64,000 nucleotides of DNA, taken from NCBI RefSeq assembly GCF_000210295.1, contig NC_026743.1:3224001-3288000 (forward strand), read 5' to 3'. The notes beneath the pieces are model-generated. The model was not told the origin of the DNA, made no database searches, and was given only the letters and a program-made list of their open reading frames with translations. Position 1 is the stretch's first letter, and every line of letters starts with the position of its first letter. The translations under genes and the position numbers were made by a program. The DNA comes from Trypanosoma brucei gambiense DAL972 (taxonomy: Eukaryota; Euglenozoa; Kinetoplastea; Trypanosomatida; Trypanosomatidae). This document shows positions 39,798-50,429 of the stretch, one piece after another.

Positions 39798-41888
39798 CTA
39801 CACAACGCCCATGCCACCGTTAACGGGCGTTGCACCATAGGTGGGGTGCGCAAAGTTGGTTGTGTTGTAGTATTGACAATCGAAAAATCGCTCTAGCTCA
39901 CCGCGCTGCAGCCGCTCCGTTGTTTCCTCAAGCGCGTCAAATACGTAGTCTGGGAAGTGGTTGGAAAACATCGATGGGGAGCACACCACGGTTTGCACGT
40001 CGTCCGGAGTTTCGAATGTAGGGACAAACACGTTCTCACGCTTGCTGCAACAACAACATGGGATGCAGCAACAGCTTTTAGGAGTCCACCGCACCACGGC
40101 CTTGCGTAAGTGCACCAGCGTATATGGGGGAAACAGTTTCCTCTGATCCATAGGGAGTACGCACGCTTTGGACTGCAACTGCGCTCGCACTGCCCTGCTT
40201 TCCTCTGAAGATAACGGTTCACACCTGCCCGCCGAGCTGTTCCGCCTTCCTAGAATGCATCTGTTCGCGAAAATCAACGGTTTCGACATGTTGCAGCTCT
40301 CCAGCACGTCCAGCACTGATTCCCGGAGATCGTCAAAAGTGTGAGAGGCAGTCCGTGGGATTACATCGTTTCCGACAAAGCAGGCTAAGATAAAATCTTT
40401 GCTGTAGTTCGCAAGAGCCGGTGACATCAGCCCCCCAGGTGGTGAATACGCAAGGCATCGCAACCGCTCCCGTACGCCCTCTTCTGTGGCGTAGAGCAAG
40501 ATGCTAAGTACCGCGGCAACACCAGCACCAAGCGAGTGCCCCAGGACGACGAGTCTGTAGCTATTGAGCCCACCATGCAGCACCGCCTCGAGCACACCCG
40601 ACTCCCTCAGCTCGCGCAACACGTATTCAGCAGACCGTTTTATCCCCCCGTGAACATAATAGTCGTTGGCGCACGCGCGTTCACTATTCGCCAGATCGGG
40701 AATAAACAGTGGCTCCGGGGTAGCCGTCACATCGGTTATGCAGTCAACAAATGAGAGCGTCCCACGGATTGCAACAACAATGGATGCCGTCTCTCGGTCC
40801 AAAGCGACGTAGAACACAGGGCGAAAGAGAGCATTCCTCCAATTAGAAAGGATAATATCTTCCTCTGCAAGGCCACTCACCTTGAGGGCAGCCGTCAGAT
40901 CGCAGAAGCAACCCGCCCCCTGGTGCGAGTTTGCACGCTTGCGGCAGCACATCTTTGGGTCGCTGCAGCACAACTTCGGTAGGCCAGTACAGAGGTTCAT
41001 ATGAAGATACAGAAGACACCCATAAGCGGCCATGTAAAAACGGCTGTACTGCCGCAGTTCCACCACACACTGCCGTTGCTGTGAGGTTAGCAAAGGGAAG
41101 TAGTGGGCCTGGCTACTAACGCGCTCTTTGCACCCATCATCTGGTGGCGGAAAGCGAACGTGCGCCACACGCTCAAGAAGCACCCGCCGCTGTGCGTCGT
41201 GTAGCAGGATCATGCCCGCAAATATGTCGCTGGGCACCAAATCATAACCTTGAAAGAACGCAGCTAGAGTAGCTGCTGCATCCTCAAACACGTCATCGTC
41301 GTCTTCTGCTGGACGGAAGCAACAGCAACAAAGGAGGCGACACCGCCTGCCCCACAACATCTTGTACTCCTCTGAGTCCCCCCACTTGCGACCCCCATTG
41401 GGGTCGAATGAAAGGAGGAGGGAGATGACATGCAGCAGCGAAACCACGATATTGACGAGCAGAGATGCGTACAGGGAGCGTCTTGAAAATGGATCGCACA
41501 TTTTCATAAACCCGTCATACAAGGAATACTTCAAAACAACGGAACTGAGCGGCAAACAACTTAGCGCCGTTGCTGTCGTCAAATAAAGAAGCGTGCCCAC
41601 ATGACGCCGCTTCGACACATGGAATGGACCACCACGACAACTCAGCAACGCACTAGCAAGGTGAAACGAAGCGCCAACACAGCTGATGATTCCAAGGGCA
41701 TACACACACCGTTCGTATTTTGGAGGAACTCCTGGGCATCCCTTCATGTCAACACTGAACCATCCGCCAAAGCGCGATAGTATAAGGGTCCCACTAGTAG
41801 TGAGAGCGGAGAAAAATACGAAGCTGGATAGAAAAAAATCATCAGTTCCAGTGCGCCACTTCCTTCCTAACCATTGCAACGCCGGCAT
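39798..41888 (-). CDS. sn1-diacylglycerol lipase-like class 3 lipase with four N-terminal membrane segments, 696 aa
   Basis: ATG at 41888. Four hydrophobic segments (about 20-38, 62-84, 98-118 and 140-162) precede an alpha/beta-hydrolase domain. The lipase elbow is LVVLGHSLGAG with Ser452. The likely triad partners are Asp508 (CFVGNDVIPR) and His644 (SNHFPDYVF). VVAIRGTLSFVD (about 372-383) supplies the oxyanion region. The 4-TM plus lipase_3 layout is that of neural-type DAG lipases, which release 2-acylglycerol from diacylglycerol, but substrate use here is inference. Two cysteine clusters stand out, RRCRLLCCCCF (about 181-191) and CCCIPCCCC (606-614). They flank the membrane and catalytic parts and are likely palmitoylation sites or a small metal site. 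Confidence 0.9.
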   Translation of the reverse strand: MPALQWLGRKWRTGTDDFFLSSFVFFSALTTSGTLILSRFGGWFSVDMKGCPGVPPKYERCVYALGIISCVGASFHLASALLSCRGGPFHVSKRRHVGTLLYLTTATALSCLPLSSVVLKYSLYDGFMKMCDPFSRRSLYASLLVNIVVSLLHVISLLLSFDPNGGRKWGDSEEYKMLWGRRCRLLCCCCFRPAEDDDDVFEDAAATLAAFFQGYDLVPSDIFAGMILLHDAQRRVLLERVAHVRFPPPDDGCKERVSSQAHYFPLLTSQQRQCVVELRQYSRFYMAAYGCLLYLHMNLCTGLPKLCCSDPKMCCRKRANSHQGAGCFCDLTAALKVSGLAEEDIILSNWRNALFRPVFYVALDRETASIVVAIRGTLSFVDCITDVTATPEPLFIPDLANSERACANDYYVHGGIKRSAEYVLRELRESGVLEAVLHGGLNSYRLVVLGHSLGAGVAAVLSILLYATEEGVRERLRCLAYSPPGGLMSPALANYSKDFILACFVGNDVIPRTASHTFDDLRESVLDVLESCNMSKPLIFANRCILGRRNSSAGRCEPLSSEESRAVRAQLQSKACVLPMDQRKLFPPYTLVHLRKAVVRWTPKSCCCIPCCCCSKRENVFVPTFETPDDVQTVVCSPSMFSNHFPDYVFDALEETTERLQRGELERFFDCQYYNTTNFAHPTYGATPVNGGMGVV

Positions 41889-43604
41889 TCTACGAAATAG
41901 ACGTGAGGAGAAGAACGCAAATTTTCAATAACTGCAAGAATGGACACACGAGCGTGCTAAGCAACCAGCGGATGCAGCAGAACCCTGGTACATCATGCAC
42001 AATAACCCCCCGAGTAAAAGCAACATTAATGGCTAAACCGAAACCCAGTGGCTGTCATCCACCACCGCTCAACGCAAAATGCACCCTTCCCGACTTACGG
42101 TAGACGGCAAATAAAGTATCAGCAATATCATATGAATTAGAACAGTGCCCCAGGTAGATATTGCACCATGCCTCGTCCGTGTGGCAACTTAAAGTGCGAC
42201 ACGCAGCGGGCATATTAACAACCGAGCATTAACATAACCATAGCACATGTGTACTTCAATATTCAGTTAAACAACAACCACCTGGTGGCACAATAAGGAA
42301 TATCACAGGGAAGAAACTAGAAGAAAGGAGGATAGACGGTGTGTACACAAGGCACCGACATACTCGCCTCGCCTCTTGGAAAGCCACCACCCACAACGCA
42401 CCACCAAAAAGGCATGCCGTGGCTACGGGCCTCCTCAGAAATAGAAGGTAACACTGAAGAAACAGCAATGGGGGAAATTACTGCAGGTACGTGTCAGTCA
42501 AGTACAGCACTCTTGCTGAAAGCGTTGGTATCAATCAGCACTAAGTTGTCACTCAGTCGCGCACTACAACTTCTGTCCTCATACACAGCCATGCAGCAGA
42601 ACATCTCCGCCACATGTATCACCCCACAATGCATGCAAAGCACGGTGTGGGGCGGTTGTATGGGCGTCGATACAGCAACAGTGAATAAAGATGCAGCGTA
42701 AACACACATAGCAGGAAGGAGTTAGGGACGGTAAATGCCGGTACAATCAACACCGCTGCTCAACATTTGTACACATTCAAGAGTCCTCATTGGATGTGTC
42801 GGTCCGCCTGTCGTTAGACAGTTTCTCATCGTCGCAGCGGTGTCGTGCCCATAACATGTCACATTTCGCATAGTCCAATGATCCAAGAGTCAAAAGAGAA
42901 GGGGAAAAAGAGTAACGAGGGGAAGAAGGGAAGAATCAGACAGATTGGTAAACGCAAAGTTGGTTTCTCGCTCATGATGGGTCGTCAGTGCGCACTACAA
43001 CTGCAGTCACATCACGCAGAGTAAACGGTATTGGAATATCTCCGCCTCCTGAAATCGCCCCACAACGATTTCTGCACATGTGAGGCGTTAGACAGAGACG
43101 TTGCGCTGGATATCAGTGTAAAATAAGGACCATGTTGGCACGAAAAAGACAAGACAATGCAGTTGTCATGACATCTTTTCACTGATGCATCCCCTATTCG
43201 CATAACTGTTACGTAAACATAATCACACATTACTCATAACACAAGTTGCTAGGACAAGCGACTTCACTACACGGTGTTGCTACGGAAACATACCTCACTG
43301 TGCTAACATACATTGCATCAGAATGCGATTACATGCATCTCAGCGTCGCCTGGAAATCTGGGATACAATCGCATCATACACTTGTCTAGTTTCGTAAGCA
43401 ATGAGTTCTTGGTCACATACCACAGGTAATGTACTCTCTCAAATGAGAATATTGTGATGAGCACCGCTCGAGTATTCTGCAATGATTCCGTTTGTCGACT
43501 CACAATGTGACGATGGAAAAGAATGAGGATATCAAGTTATTGCATTTTAGGTTTTCATGTCAACTAGAAAATCAGAGAGCCGACACCACATCCCCTCAGT
43601 ATCT
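41889..43604. other. Long intergenic spacer (1.7 kb)
   Basis: Most of this should be the 3'UTR of the 650-aa gene. Composition is unusually balanced, unlike the AT-rich spacers elsewhere, but no frame exceeds about 120 codons and none has recognisable features. No tRNA or snoRNA box pair was seen. Confidence 0.5.
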
Positions 43605-45557
43605 TTACGCAACTAGCTCCGTATCCATTGCCTTCACCGCCGGAATGCAATATTCATATGAAAGCAGAACAATACCAATATCCCACGCGTCGTCACAGGG
43701 CCCCAAGTTGTTTTCGTGTATAAACGGTAATTCACATTTTTGGTTCGGTATTTGTGAGGTGCGCTTGGAACGGCTCCGTCCAACTTCAATTAATCCCTCA
43801 CAAACGCCAGGCTGTAGGTGAGAAGGTCCCGTTGCCATTTCACCACTGTTGAGTGAATAAGGTGTACGGTTAGTTTCTACAACATGTGGCATGTGTTGGT
43901 CCTCAGTTCCGGGGATGCATAACGTTGCAGGGGAATCTTTTGCGTCTGCAAGTGGCGACAGTGCCTCACAATAGGGGAGAGGGTGACCACAGCACTCAAT
44001 AAAACTGTTGATGAAGGAAGCCGCGGAGCACTTTGATGAAATAGATAAAAATATATCAATAACTTGCTTTAAGAAGTCACATTCGACTGAAGTTTGCTTG
44101 CAATGCTCACTGGACCAGGAGTACATCATTTCCACGGCTGCGTTGATTTCAACAAAAAGTAAAGGTTTTTTATTTCGGTGAAGAGAGTCTGTTGAAGGTA
44201 ATGAAACGCGACCAAAGTTTACCGTCACGTGCTGATGTGGAAATACACGCCATTCCCCCAACTCTTGGAGAACAAAGATGACTCCTCCACAAAGAGGTCC
44301 TTCCTGCCGGGAAGCAGACACCACATTTTCCGTATTTCCATATTCGGGTATAAAGCATGCCCCCACAAGAGACTCATTGGAAATAGGGTATCTTTGCAAC
44401 ACCTCAGTTTCAGAAAGGACAAACCACGGAGGGCAGAGATGCAAGAAGAAACCGCAACAGTCAAAGTGAAAAGGAAGATTGTGTACCGTGCCACCATGTC
44501 GCAAGCATAGTTTGCGTTCGGATATTTCGGTCATTGTGAACCAACAGCATGGCGTTGAAGCTAAGTGGATTTGGGAATCATCATTTTCCTCCATATCTTC
44601 ATTGTCCATACGATTCTCAAGCTGTACAGGCTCTCCTGTAGCAGCCCAGTAGTTCAGGACCCGGCCTGCATGAAACGAAGAGTAATTAGCGGAATAACGT
44701 CTCTGATTTGCCCGATCACTGAATTCCACATTCATCAATGTGATATCCTCCTCAACATGAAATTGGTGAATGTCTTGCATTCGTGGAAGGAAATATTTTG
44801 AAAACGGTCCACGAAACGGAACAATCCATGCACGCCAATAACCAGTTGAATCGGAACTAGAAGCTGGCAGCTCTATCTCTGAGGACGAAAAAATATCATC
44901 AAAAAACCACCCATCTTTCTCCCACACAATATGACCTGAATAAGGTGTCTCCACAGCAGAAACTGTCGAGACAGACTCAGCAGCAAGTGATGGTTTGCTT
45001 TCCAATGCTGCTACCATATTCTGATCCATTGGATTTGATCCTTTAGACAGTTGGTGAAGAAACTGCAACCCTCCTTCGGTGCGTCGGAGCTCTTTCTGAA
45101 GCAAACGAGTCCTCATACAATCAGCAATATTCAGCCGCTGTTCGCAACGAAAGAGTTGAATAATGATTGGTGTCGGTGATGCACCGAGAACCTCCGGGGG
45201 TTCCACGCCAACCTTCGTAGTAGACAACAGCAATGACTGCGCGGAACTGCTCCCCACACACCAGTCACGCATTGATGGAACAGGGTTTGCTGAAATCGTG
45301 GGGTACCTGAAATTCCCGTCATTTATATAATTCAGAAGCGTTTCTTGCATCCCTTCCGGACAGTAGTAGCAAGGCGTAGCAGACAGAGGCAAAAGGGAAT
45401 TCGGCGCCACGGTGGGACATCGTGTCTCTCCTGTTCTCTTAAGAAAATCTCTCCTCTTCCGCAATACAATATACCCCCATCGCAGCATCAGTCGAGGTAG
45501 ACACGGAAATGCACTCCGCAGAGCCTCCCCCAAACTATGGAAGGAAATAAATGTCAT
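43605..45557 (-). CDS. Hypothetical protein, 650 aa
   Basis: ATG at 45557, TAA at 43605. I recognise no family. The first 45 residues are basic and Phe/Leu/Arg-rich (SAFPCLPRLMLRWGYIVLRK), compatible with a mitochondrial presequence. A second in-frame Met lies at residue 24. The protein is rich in Cys, His and Trp in its middle (CCWFTMTEISERKLCLRHGG, FHFDCCGFFLHLCPPWFVLS), but these do not form an obvious zinc pattern. Other blocks of ordered character are GYWRAWIVPFRGPFSKYFLP (about 245-264) and FPHQHVTVNFGRVSLPS (about 447-463). Low-complexity Ser tracts separate them. Base composition resembles its neighbours. Confidence 0.82.
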   Translation of the reverse strand: MTFISFHSLGEALRSAFPCLPRLMLRWGYIVLRKRRDFLKRTGETRCPTVAPNSLLPLSATPCYYCPEGMQETLLNYINDGNFRYPTISANPVPSMRDWCVGSSSAQSLLLSTTKVGVEPPEVLGASPTPIIIQLFRCEQRLNIADCMRTRLLQKELRRTEGGLQFLHQLSKGSNPMDQNMVAALESKPSLAAESVSTVSAVETPYSGHIVWEKDGWFFDDIFSSSEIELPASSSDSTGYWRAWIVPFRGPFSKYFLPRMQDIHQFHVEEDITLMNVEFSDRANQRRYSANYSSFHAGRVLNYWAATGEPVQLENRMDNEDMEENDDSQIHLASTPCCWFTMTEISERKLCLRHGGTVHNLPFHFDCCGFFLHLCPPWFVLSETEVLQRYPISNESLVGACFIPEYGNTENVVSASRQEGPLCGGVIFVLQELGEWRVFPHQHVTVNFGRVSLPSTDSLHRNKKPLLFVEINAAVEMMYSWSSEHCKQTSVECDFLKQVIDIFLSISSKCSAASFINSFIECCGHPLPYCEALSPLADAKDSPATLCIPGTEDQHMPHVVETNRTPYSLNSGEMATGPSHLQPGVCEGLIEVGRSRSKRTSQIPNQKCELPFIHENNLGPCDDAWDIGIVLLSYEYCIPAVKAMDTELVA

Positions 45558-46737
45558 TTACAGTGCAGAGGCCCCTTCCCCATCCTACTTGTGACAAGAA
45601 CAGAACACATGCATCACATATGCAAAAGATAAAAATATACACGTCGACACAAAGTACCATATATTAACAGCGCACATAATCATGAACTCATGAACGCAGC
45701 GATATTCATATCCTGCAAGAACAAAGAATATACCCAATAAAAAGGTATCAATCATCTTTTGACCGGAACCAGGCTACTTTGATCCAACCCTATCAAACTG
45801 GTATGGGTAAAAACGTACCAGTTATTATGACACCTAGATAACACCAAGTATTTGGGTGTTGATTATTTAGCCGTTCACACCAATCACCAATGGCAGAAGT
45901 CCGTAGAGTAACTGGCAAAACCAAATCAGTTGTGTTCACGTGTAGCATATACACCGTACCTTGCAACTAATAACGGTACCGATATGCCATTCACACTCAC
46001 ACATCCCACAGATTCTCCACGCTATCTGTCACCGCGCTTGGCACTTTCACAAGCTCCGTCTGCTTCGGCTATGCTACTTCAGTACTACTAATTGTACAAA
46101 CATATTCCGTGGCGTATGCACACACACACACACACACACACGTGATAATCCTACTGAAAAGAGGCAGTGTGAAGAAGTAAAAACACCGATGAAAGCAATA
46201 CAAAAACAGCGAGTGGGGAAGGCGACCTAACCGAAAAGAAACATTAAAACGCACATTAACTTTTTTCTAATGGAAAACAATGGGTATCATATCAATGGAC
46301 GAAAATAATAAAAAAAGAATAACAATGCAGGGCAGTGAGCAGAACCACACAATGAGTCAAATGGGAATGCAGCAGCAGCCAGCCACGGTTGCAGCAAACA
46401 TGTCGCCTCGATGTCTCAATCATAACCCACGCATGGTAGTCTGTGTTACCCTTGGGTTCATACGCCCTCCTAAAGAAACAAGTTGTAAAATGTTATACTA
46501 CGTCGGAAACTATTTATTATTATATCCACTCTCTCCACAGAACCAATCACTCTCTCGTTATTAACACACTAAATTACGGAATAAAAGTTAGACATTAGTG
46601 TCACAGCGCTCTTCAGATGTTAAGGGGTTTCGATATTAGCGAATAGAATGGGGAGTAAAAAGAAAGTCAAACATATTAAATCATAAATAACAAATAACCA
46701 AATATGAGAAGAAGGGGAAGAATAAAGCATCATGTAC
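45558..46737. other. Intergenic spacer with (CA)n
   Basis: Leader of the 650-aa gene and the region downstream of the PAP2 relic. A CA dinucleotide run lies at about 46119-46141. No gene seen. Confidence 0.6.
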
Positions 46738-47274
46738 TCATTTAGTTATATCAGACAACACCTGCCCACCATGACGCCGCACGAAATCCAGACGGCGGGG
46801 CACCAGGAATGCCTTCCCTTTGCCAAGTCGGAAAAAGATGGCAACGGCAAGAAGCCCGCTTAGCATGCCAATAACGCTACCAGCCACTACATCACCGCTG
46901 TGGTGACGATTGTCGCGTAACCGACGAAGTTGCGGGAGAATGCACGGTCTCGGCATGTGTTTTTTCTCTTAATATCTTGCAATATTTTTCCACTACATGA
47001 TCGCTGCATCGCAACTGCTATTGAAGGTGCGGTTTGGTGCGGAAAAGATGTGGTGAAGGCCTCAATCCGCATAATGGATTGCATCCTGCCGTCGCATGCC
47101 GCTAGCGTTATTTAATCTCTTCCCTTTCTTCTGCCGAGTTGTTAGAGCTGCATTTAAGCCTTATGTACCTTTACTTTTTTTTTTCTATTCTTAAAGAACA
47201 CTCAGCCCTCCTTATGGTCTTAGCGGTTGAGCAGGAAATCAGCATAAATAAAGAAGTGCGTCAATACTTTCCAT
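46738..47274 (-). pseudogene. Decayed PAP2-family phosphatase relic
   Basis: The last 72-codon frame (ATG 46956 to TGA 46738) contains RLRDNRHHSGDVVAGSVIGM followed by LSGLLAVAIFFRLG. This is the C-terminal SRxxxxxHxxxDV block and last membrane helix of PAP2 phosphatases. Just upstream, in another frame, TTSFPHQTAPSIAVAM (opposite about 47001-47054) sits where the SFPSGH block should be, but lacks the SGH core. Further upstream a C/T tract, CAG (47280-47281) and ATG 47274 look like a gene start, yet that frame stops after 11 codons. A neighbouring frame reads LTHFFIYADFLLNR before a stop. Only about 540 bp remain where a PAP2 gene needs about 800. Intact members dephosphorylate phosphatidate or related lipids. 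A very short functional gene cannot be fully excluded. Confidence 0.5.
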
Positions 47275-47497
47275 ATTGGCTGTTGCGACGAGAGGAAAGT
47301 GGAAATTTTTGTTTCTCTGCAGTAATACTGCACGTTTTCCTCCTTTCTTTTCCTTGATTTTTTTCAGTAGAGTACTAATTAATAATAGGTGTTTAGTAGT
47401 TTCCTGGTTACTCATAATAATAATAAGTGAATAATATGTCAACAGAGGGAGGGGGAACGAGTGATGATAAAAAAAAAAAGGAGGATTTCAGCATTAC

Positions 47498-48493
47498 TCA
47501 CAGATATTCCAACGAGTAACCGAACACCATCTTTATTGCATCGAAGAAGTTTGCTCTCCACCCTTCCTTCACGTTCTGCAGTTCACCCTCCGGAATGCCC
47601 ACCTGAGCAAACTCCAGCAACGTCACCCCCTGTTCTTCTTGTTCCAGCGACATGACAACGGAGCTGTGGATGCCGCTCGGCCAACTGCGAAGCCTCCATT
47701 GCATCTTAATTAATGAATTTGGCACCACTTCAACAAAGAAACCCGTGATGACTCCACCAAGGAAGTCAAATATGCCTCCCGAGCGGGGGTCGATCTTCGC
47801 AGGGGCACGCGTGTATACTGAGGCTCGCTGCTCATTCATAAGCACAGTGAAGAGCTCCTCAACAGGAATTCTCCACCGCATCTTCCACGAAAAGTTTGTG
47901 GACGATACATTACCACTTTCTGAACTCGTTGTAGGTTTTTCGTGGGTGCTTGCCGATTTGTTATTCTGCGGAGGTGGGGGCGGCAGCGATGATCCGTTCT
48001 TCAGGTTCTTGCCGATTTGATAGGTCTCAAACAACTCTTCGAAGTATTTGGTGATGACGCCACGGACTGCTGCACGACCCTTCGCACGCACGACAGCCTC
48101 AGCCCTCTGCGTCTCATCTTTGTTATCCGTTGTCGTAACCACGATATCGTACTCGTCGCGGAAGCTATCGTGATCAACCTCTGGAACAGTCATCTTACCC
48201 GACACCTCCTTCTCACCGGACCACTTCAATGTTAGTTTAAGTTCAAAGTAACACATCATCTTTCCTTTGCGCTGTGCAACCGTCACGTCTCCAGAGATTT
48301 CACTCACCTCCGAAATGTGAAGGTTGTAACCATCGTCATCGCTGCATAACTTGAAGTTGTTAAGTCTGCGCTTGAGTTCCTCATGGCAGTCGTTGGAGAG
48401 GTCCCGTTCTTCCCAGTGCCAAGCGTTCACATTCTGTCCATCCTTACGGTCATTCACAATCCAGCGCGGATCTCCTTCACCTATGCGCGCCAT
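47498..48493 (-). CDS. AHA1: AHA1, activator of HSP90 ATPase, 331 aa
   Basis: ATG at 48493. The N-terminal Aha1_N domain covers about residues 10-165: DPRWIVNDRKDGQNVNAWHW, EKDLS-type DLSNDCHEELKRRLNNF, and the beta-rich KGKMMCYFELKLTLKW. A Pro-rich linker (SSLPPPPPQNNKS) joins it to a C-terminal AHSA1/START-like domain (about 205-331: VEELFTVLMNEQRASVYTRA, GGIFDFLGGVITGFFVEV, IKMQWRLRSWPSGIHSSVVM). The N domain docks on the HSP90 middle domain and stimulates its ATPase. Length matches the eukaryotic family (about 340). A TA tract and short CACAG lie 25-50 nt upstream of the ATG. Confidence 0.96.
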   Translation of the reverse strand: MARIGEGDPRWIVNDRKDGQNVNAWHWEERDLSNDCHEELKRRLNNFKLCSDDDGYNLHISEVSEISGDVTVAQRKGKMMCYFELKLTLKWSGEKEVSGKMTVPEVDHDSFRDEYDIVVTTTDNKDETQRAEAVVRAKGRAAVRGVITKYFEELFETYQIGKNLKNGSSLPPPPPQNNKSASTHEKPTTSSESGNVSSTNFSWKMRWRIPVEELFTVLMNEQRASVYTRAPAKIDPRSGGIFDFLGGVITGFFVEVVPNSLIKMQWRLRSWPSGIHSSVVMSLEQEEQGVTLLEFAQVGIPEGELQNVKEGWRANFFDAIKMVFGYSLEYL

Positions 48494-49295
48494 GCTCTGC
48501 CACGAAGTTGGTTAAGCTGTGATATATATATATATATATATATTTCTCCTCGTTGGACTGTTCTGCCTTGTTAGACTTGGCTCCTCTTTGACACCGTTTC
48601 ACTTAGCGCCCGGAAGATTTGAAAATATCTTCTCCCTTCTTGTCTTTTTTTTTTCCTAGTTGTTATGAGATAAGATCTTTCTACTTCCTTTTTTGTCTTG
48701 TTTAAACGCGCCTCTACCCCTTGAATCCTTGTGACCACTTTACACGCCGCTATCGAATAGGAAAATTTTTCACATAGGGGAAAACGGTATACTTCTTTTC
48801 ACCTGTTTAAAGTAGTTCTTTTGCTTTATTCCGCACCTGCACACAAGTATATACCATGCGCACACGCGTGTGTATGAGTACAACCTCGTTACCTTCTTAC
48901 GTGCTTCTGTTGCCGTTCAAAGTTAATTTCCGCAGCTCCCGCTTTTAGCGACACCCACACCCCACCGGTGTACAGCGGTGCCCGCACAGTAACGTTGTTG
49001 CTGATTTCCTTTCAGTTCGTTTCGGTTTAACGGCGCTCGATGGGACCGGTGGAAGCATTAATAAACAAAAAAAGAAGGCAGAAACAATCCGGGTGAACTG
49101 ATGTGTCACGCGACATTGCTTCTGTCGCACAAAACCTTAATTGGCTTCTTTTCTATTTTTCCCCTCCATTCCTTTACCGCTTCTTTTCACCCAATTTCAC
49201 TATTTTTTTCCCCCAGTGGATGCAATCTTTCCTAGGCACAGATGGGCATTCATTAAGTGTCGCGCCGACTATTTGCTCCCTTCCCTTCAAAATCT
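48494..49295. other. Spacer: AHA1 leader and RRM-protein 3'UTR
   Basis: TA tract at 48522-48541 directly upstream of AHA1. The rest is T/C-rich on the plus strand in places. No gene found. Confidence 0.6.
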
Positions 49296-50429
49296 TCAAC
49301 ATTTATTTTCAACCTCTTCATCAACATTGTTCTCCTCCGTCTCCACATTCGAGCAATCAATGGCGTCACCATCCTCGTTGTTGTTGCTTTCGCCGCCGTT
49401 GCCATTACTGGCGGCTTCTTCACCGCTTATGTTGGCACCTTCATTGTTACAATTGACTTCCATGGGACAGGAGACAGAATCCGACTCGGTTTTCATGGGC
49501 AACGTCGCGGATTTCTCGGGTTCCGTGTCTTCCCCCCCTTCGATCTTTCGCCGGGAGTGGCGATGGCCCTTTTCACCCTCCTCGTCGGACGAACTTTCTT
49601 CGCTTCCCGAAATGGAGCCCGTACGCCCCTCCTTTAGATTGCGCTCCGCCAGTTTACGTTCGTACTTTTCGGCGTCACGGCGGACGACGTCAAGAAACTG
49701 CTTTCGTTGTACCTCGCGCAGTTTCAGTGTCTCCTCCGGTGGTTGAGGGTTTGCCGGCGGGCGGGTGTACGGCGCTGGACGACCGAGTGGCCCGCCAGCA
49801 TAAACACCGCGCGGTGCACCCCACGGCTGCTGCGGGGGCGGGGGGACGTACGCCATTGGGGCTGTTGGTGGCATGACATGCATACCTGGAGCCGCAGCTG
49901 GTGCCTGAGGAAGGAGACTCGCCATAAGCACCTGTTGCTGCTCTGCAGTGAGGTTGTTTACATCTATGGCGCCCTGCTGCAGGAGCTGAAGGAGAAGAGT
50001 GGCACCCTGTTGCTGCTGCTGTTGAACCATACCAGGCAAGAAACTCGCAGGAACAGACACGGCAGGCACTTGAGGTTGTGAAGGAACTTGTGGATGCTGA
50101 CCCGCGCTGCTCGCAGTATTGCTGGCGGCGGGCGCAGGGGTCGGGTTGTTGTTGTACCCTTCAGGCCTGCCAACGTTACCCTTGCTAATACCAACCTTTA
50201 TTTTCCTTCCAGCTAGTGTGAATCCGTTGTACTTCATCGCTCGCGCACGATCATCCTCGGTGGCAAAATCAATAAAACCGTAGCGATACGGATCCTCGTC
50301 ACGACCATTAAGGGAACAATCAACAATAGTGCCACATTGGGAAAAGACCTGACGGAGAACCTCCAACGTCACACTTCTGTCAATATTACCAATGTAACAG
50401 CCAAACCGCTGCTGTCCAACATGCGCCAT
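49296..50429 (-). CDS. RBP29: RRM RNA-binding protein, probably RBP29, 377 aa
   Basis: ATG at 50429. A single RRM occupies residues 9-85: RNP2 is CYIGNI and RNP1 is YRYGFIDF. It is followed by a Pro/Gln/Ala-rich low-complexity region (about 95-230) that includes MVQQQQQQGATLLLQLLQQG. A charged helix follows (EETLKLREVQRKQFLDVVRR, about 230-262), then Ser/Glu/Asn-rich acidic tails. The architecture suggests post-transcriptional regulation of mRNAs, the main level of gene control in trypanosomes, and the Q-rich part could drive granule association. The RBP29 name rests on my memory of gene order next to AHA1 in T. brucei and should be treated as tentative. The RRM call is firm. Confidence 0.93.
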   Translation of the reverse strand: MAHVGQQRFGCYIGNIDRSVTLEVLRQVFSQCGTIVDCSLNGRDEDPYRYGFIDFATEDDRARAMKYNGFTLAGRKIKVGISKGNVGRPEGYNNNPTPAPAASNTASSAGQHPQVPSQPQVPAVSVPASFLPGMVQQQQQQGATLLLQLLQQGAIDVNNLTAEQQQVLMASLLPQAPAAAPGMHVMPPTAPMAYVPPPPQQPWGAPRGVYAGGPLGRPAPYTRPPANPQPPEETLKLREVQRKQFLDVVRRDAEKYERKLAERNLKEGRTGSISGSEESSSDEEGEKGHRHSRRKIEGGEDTEPEKSATLPMKTESDSVSCPMEVNCNNEGANISGEEAASNGNGGESNNNEDGDAIDCSNVETEENNVDEEVENKC

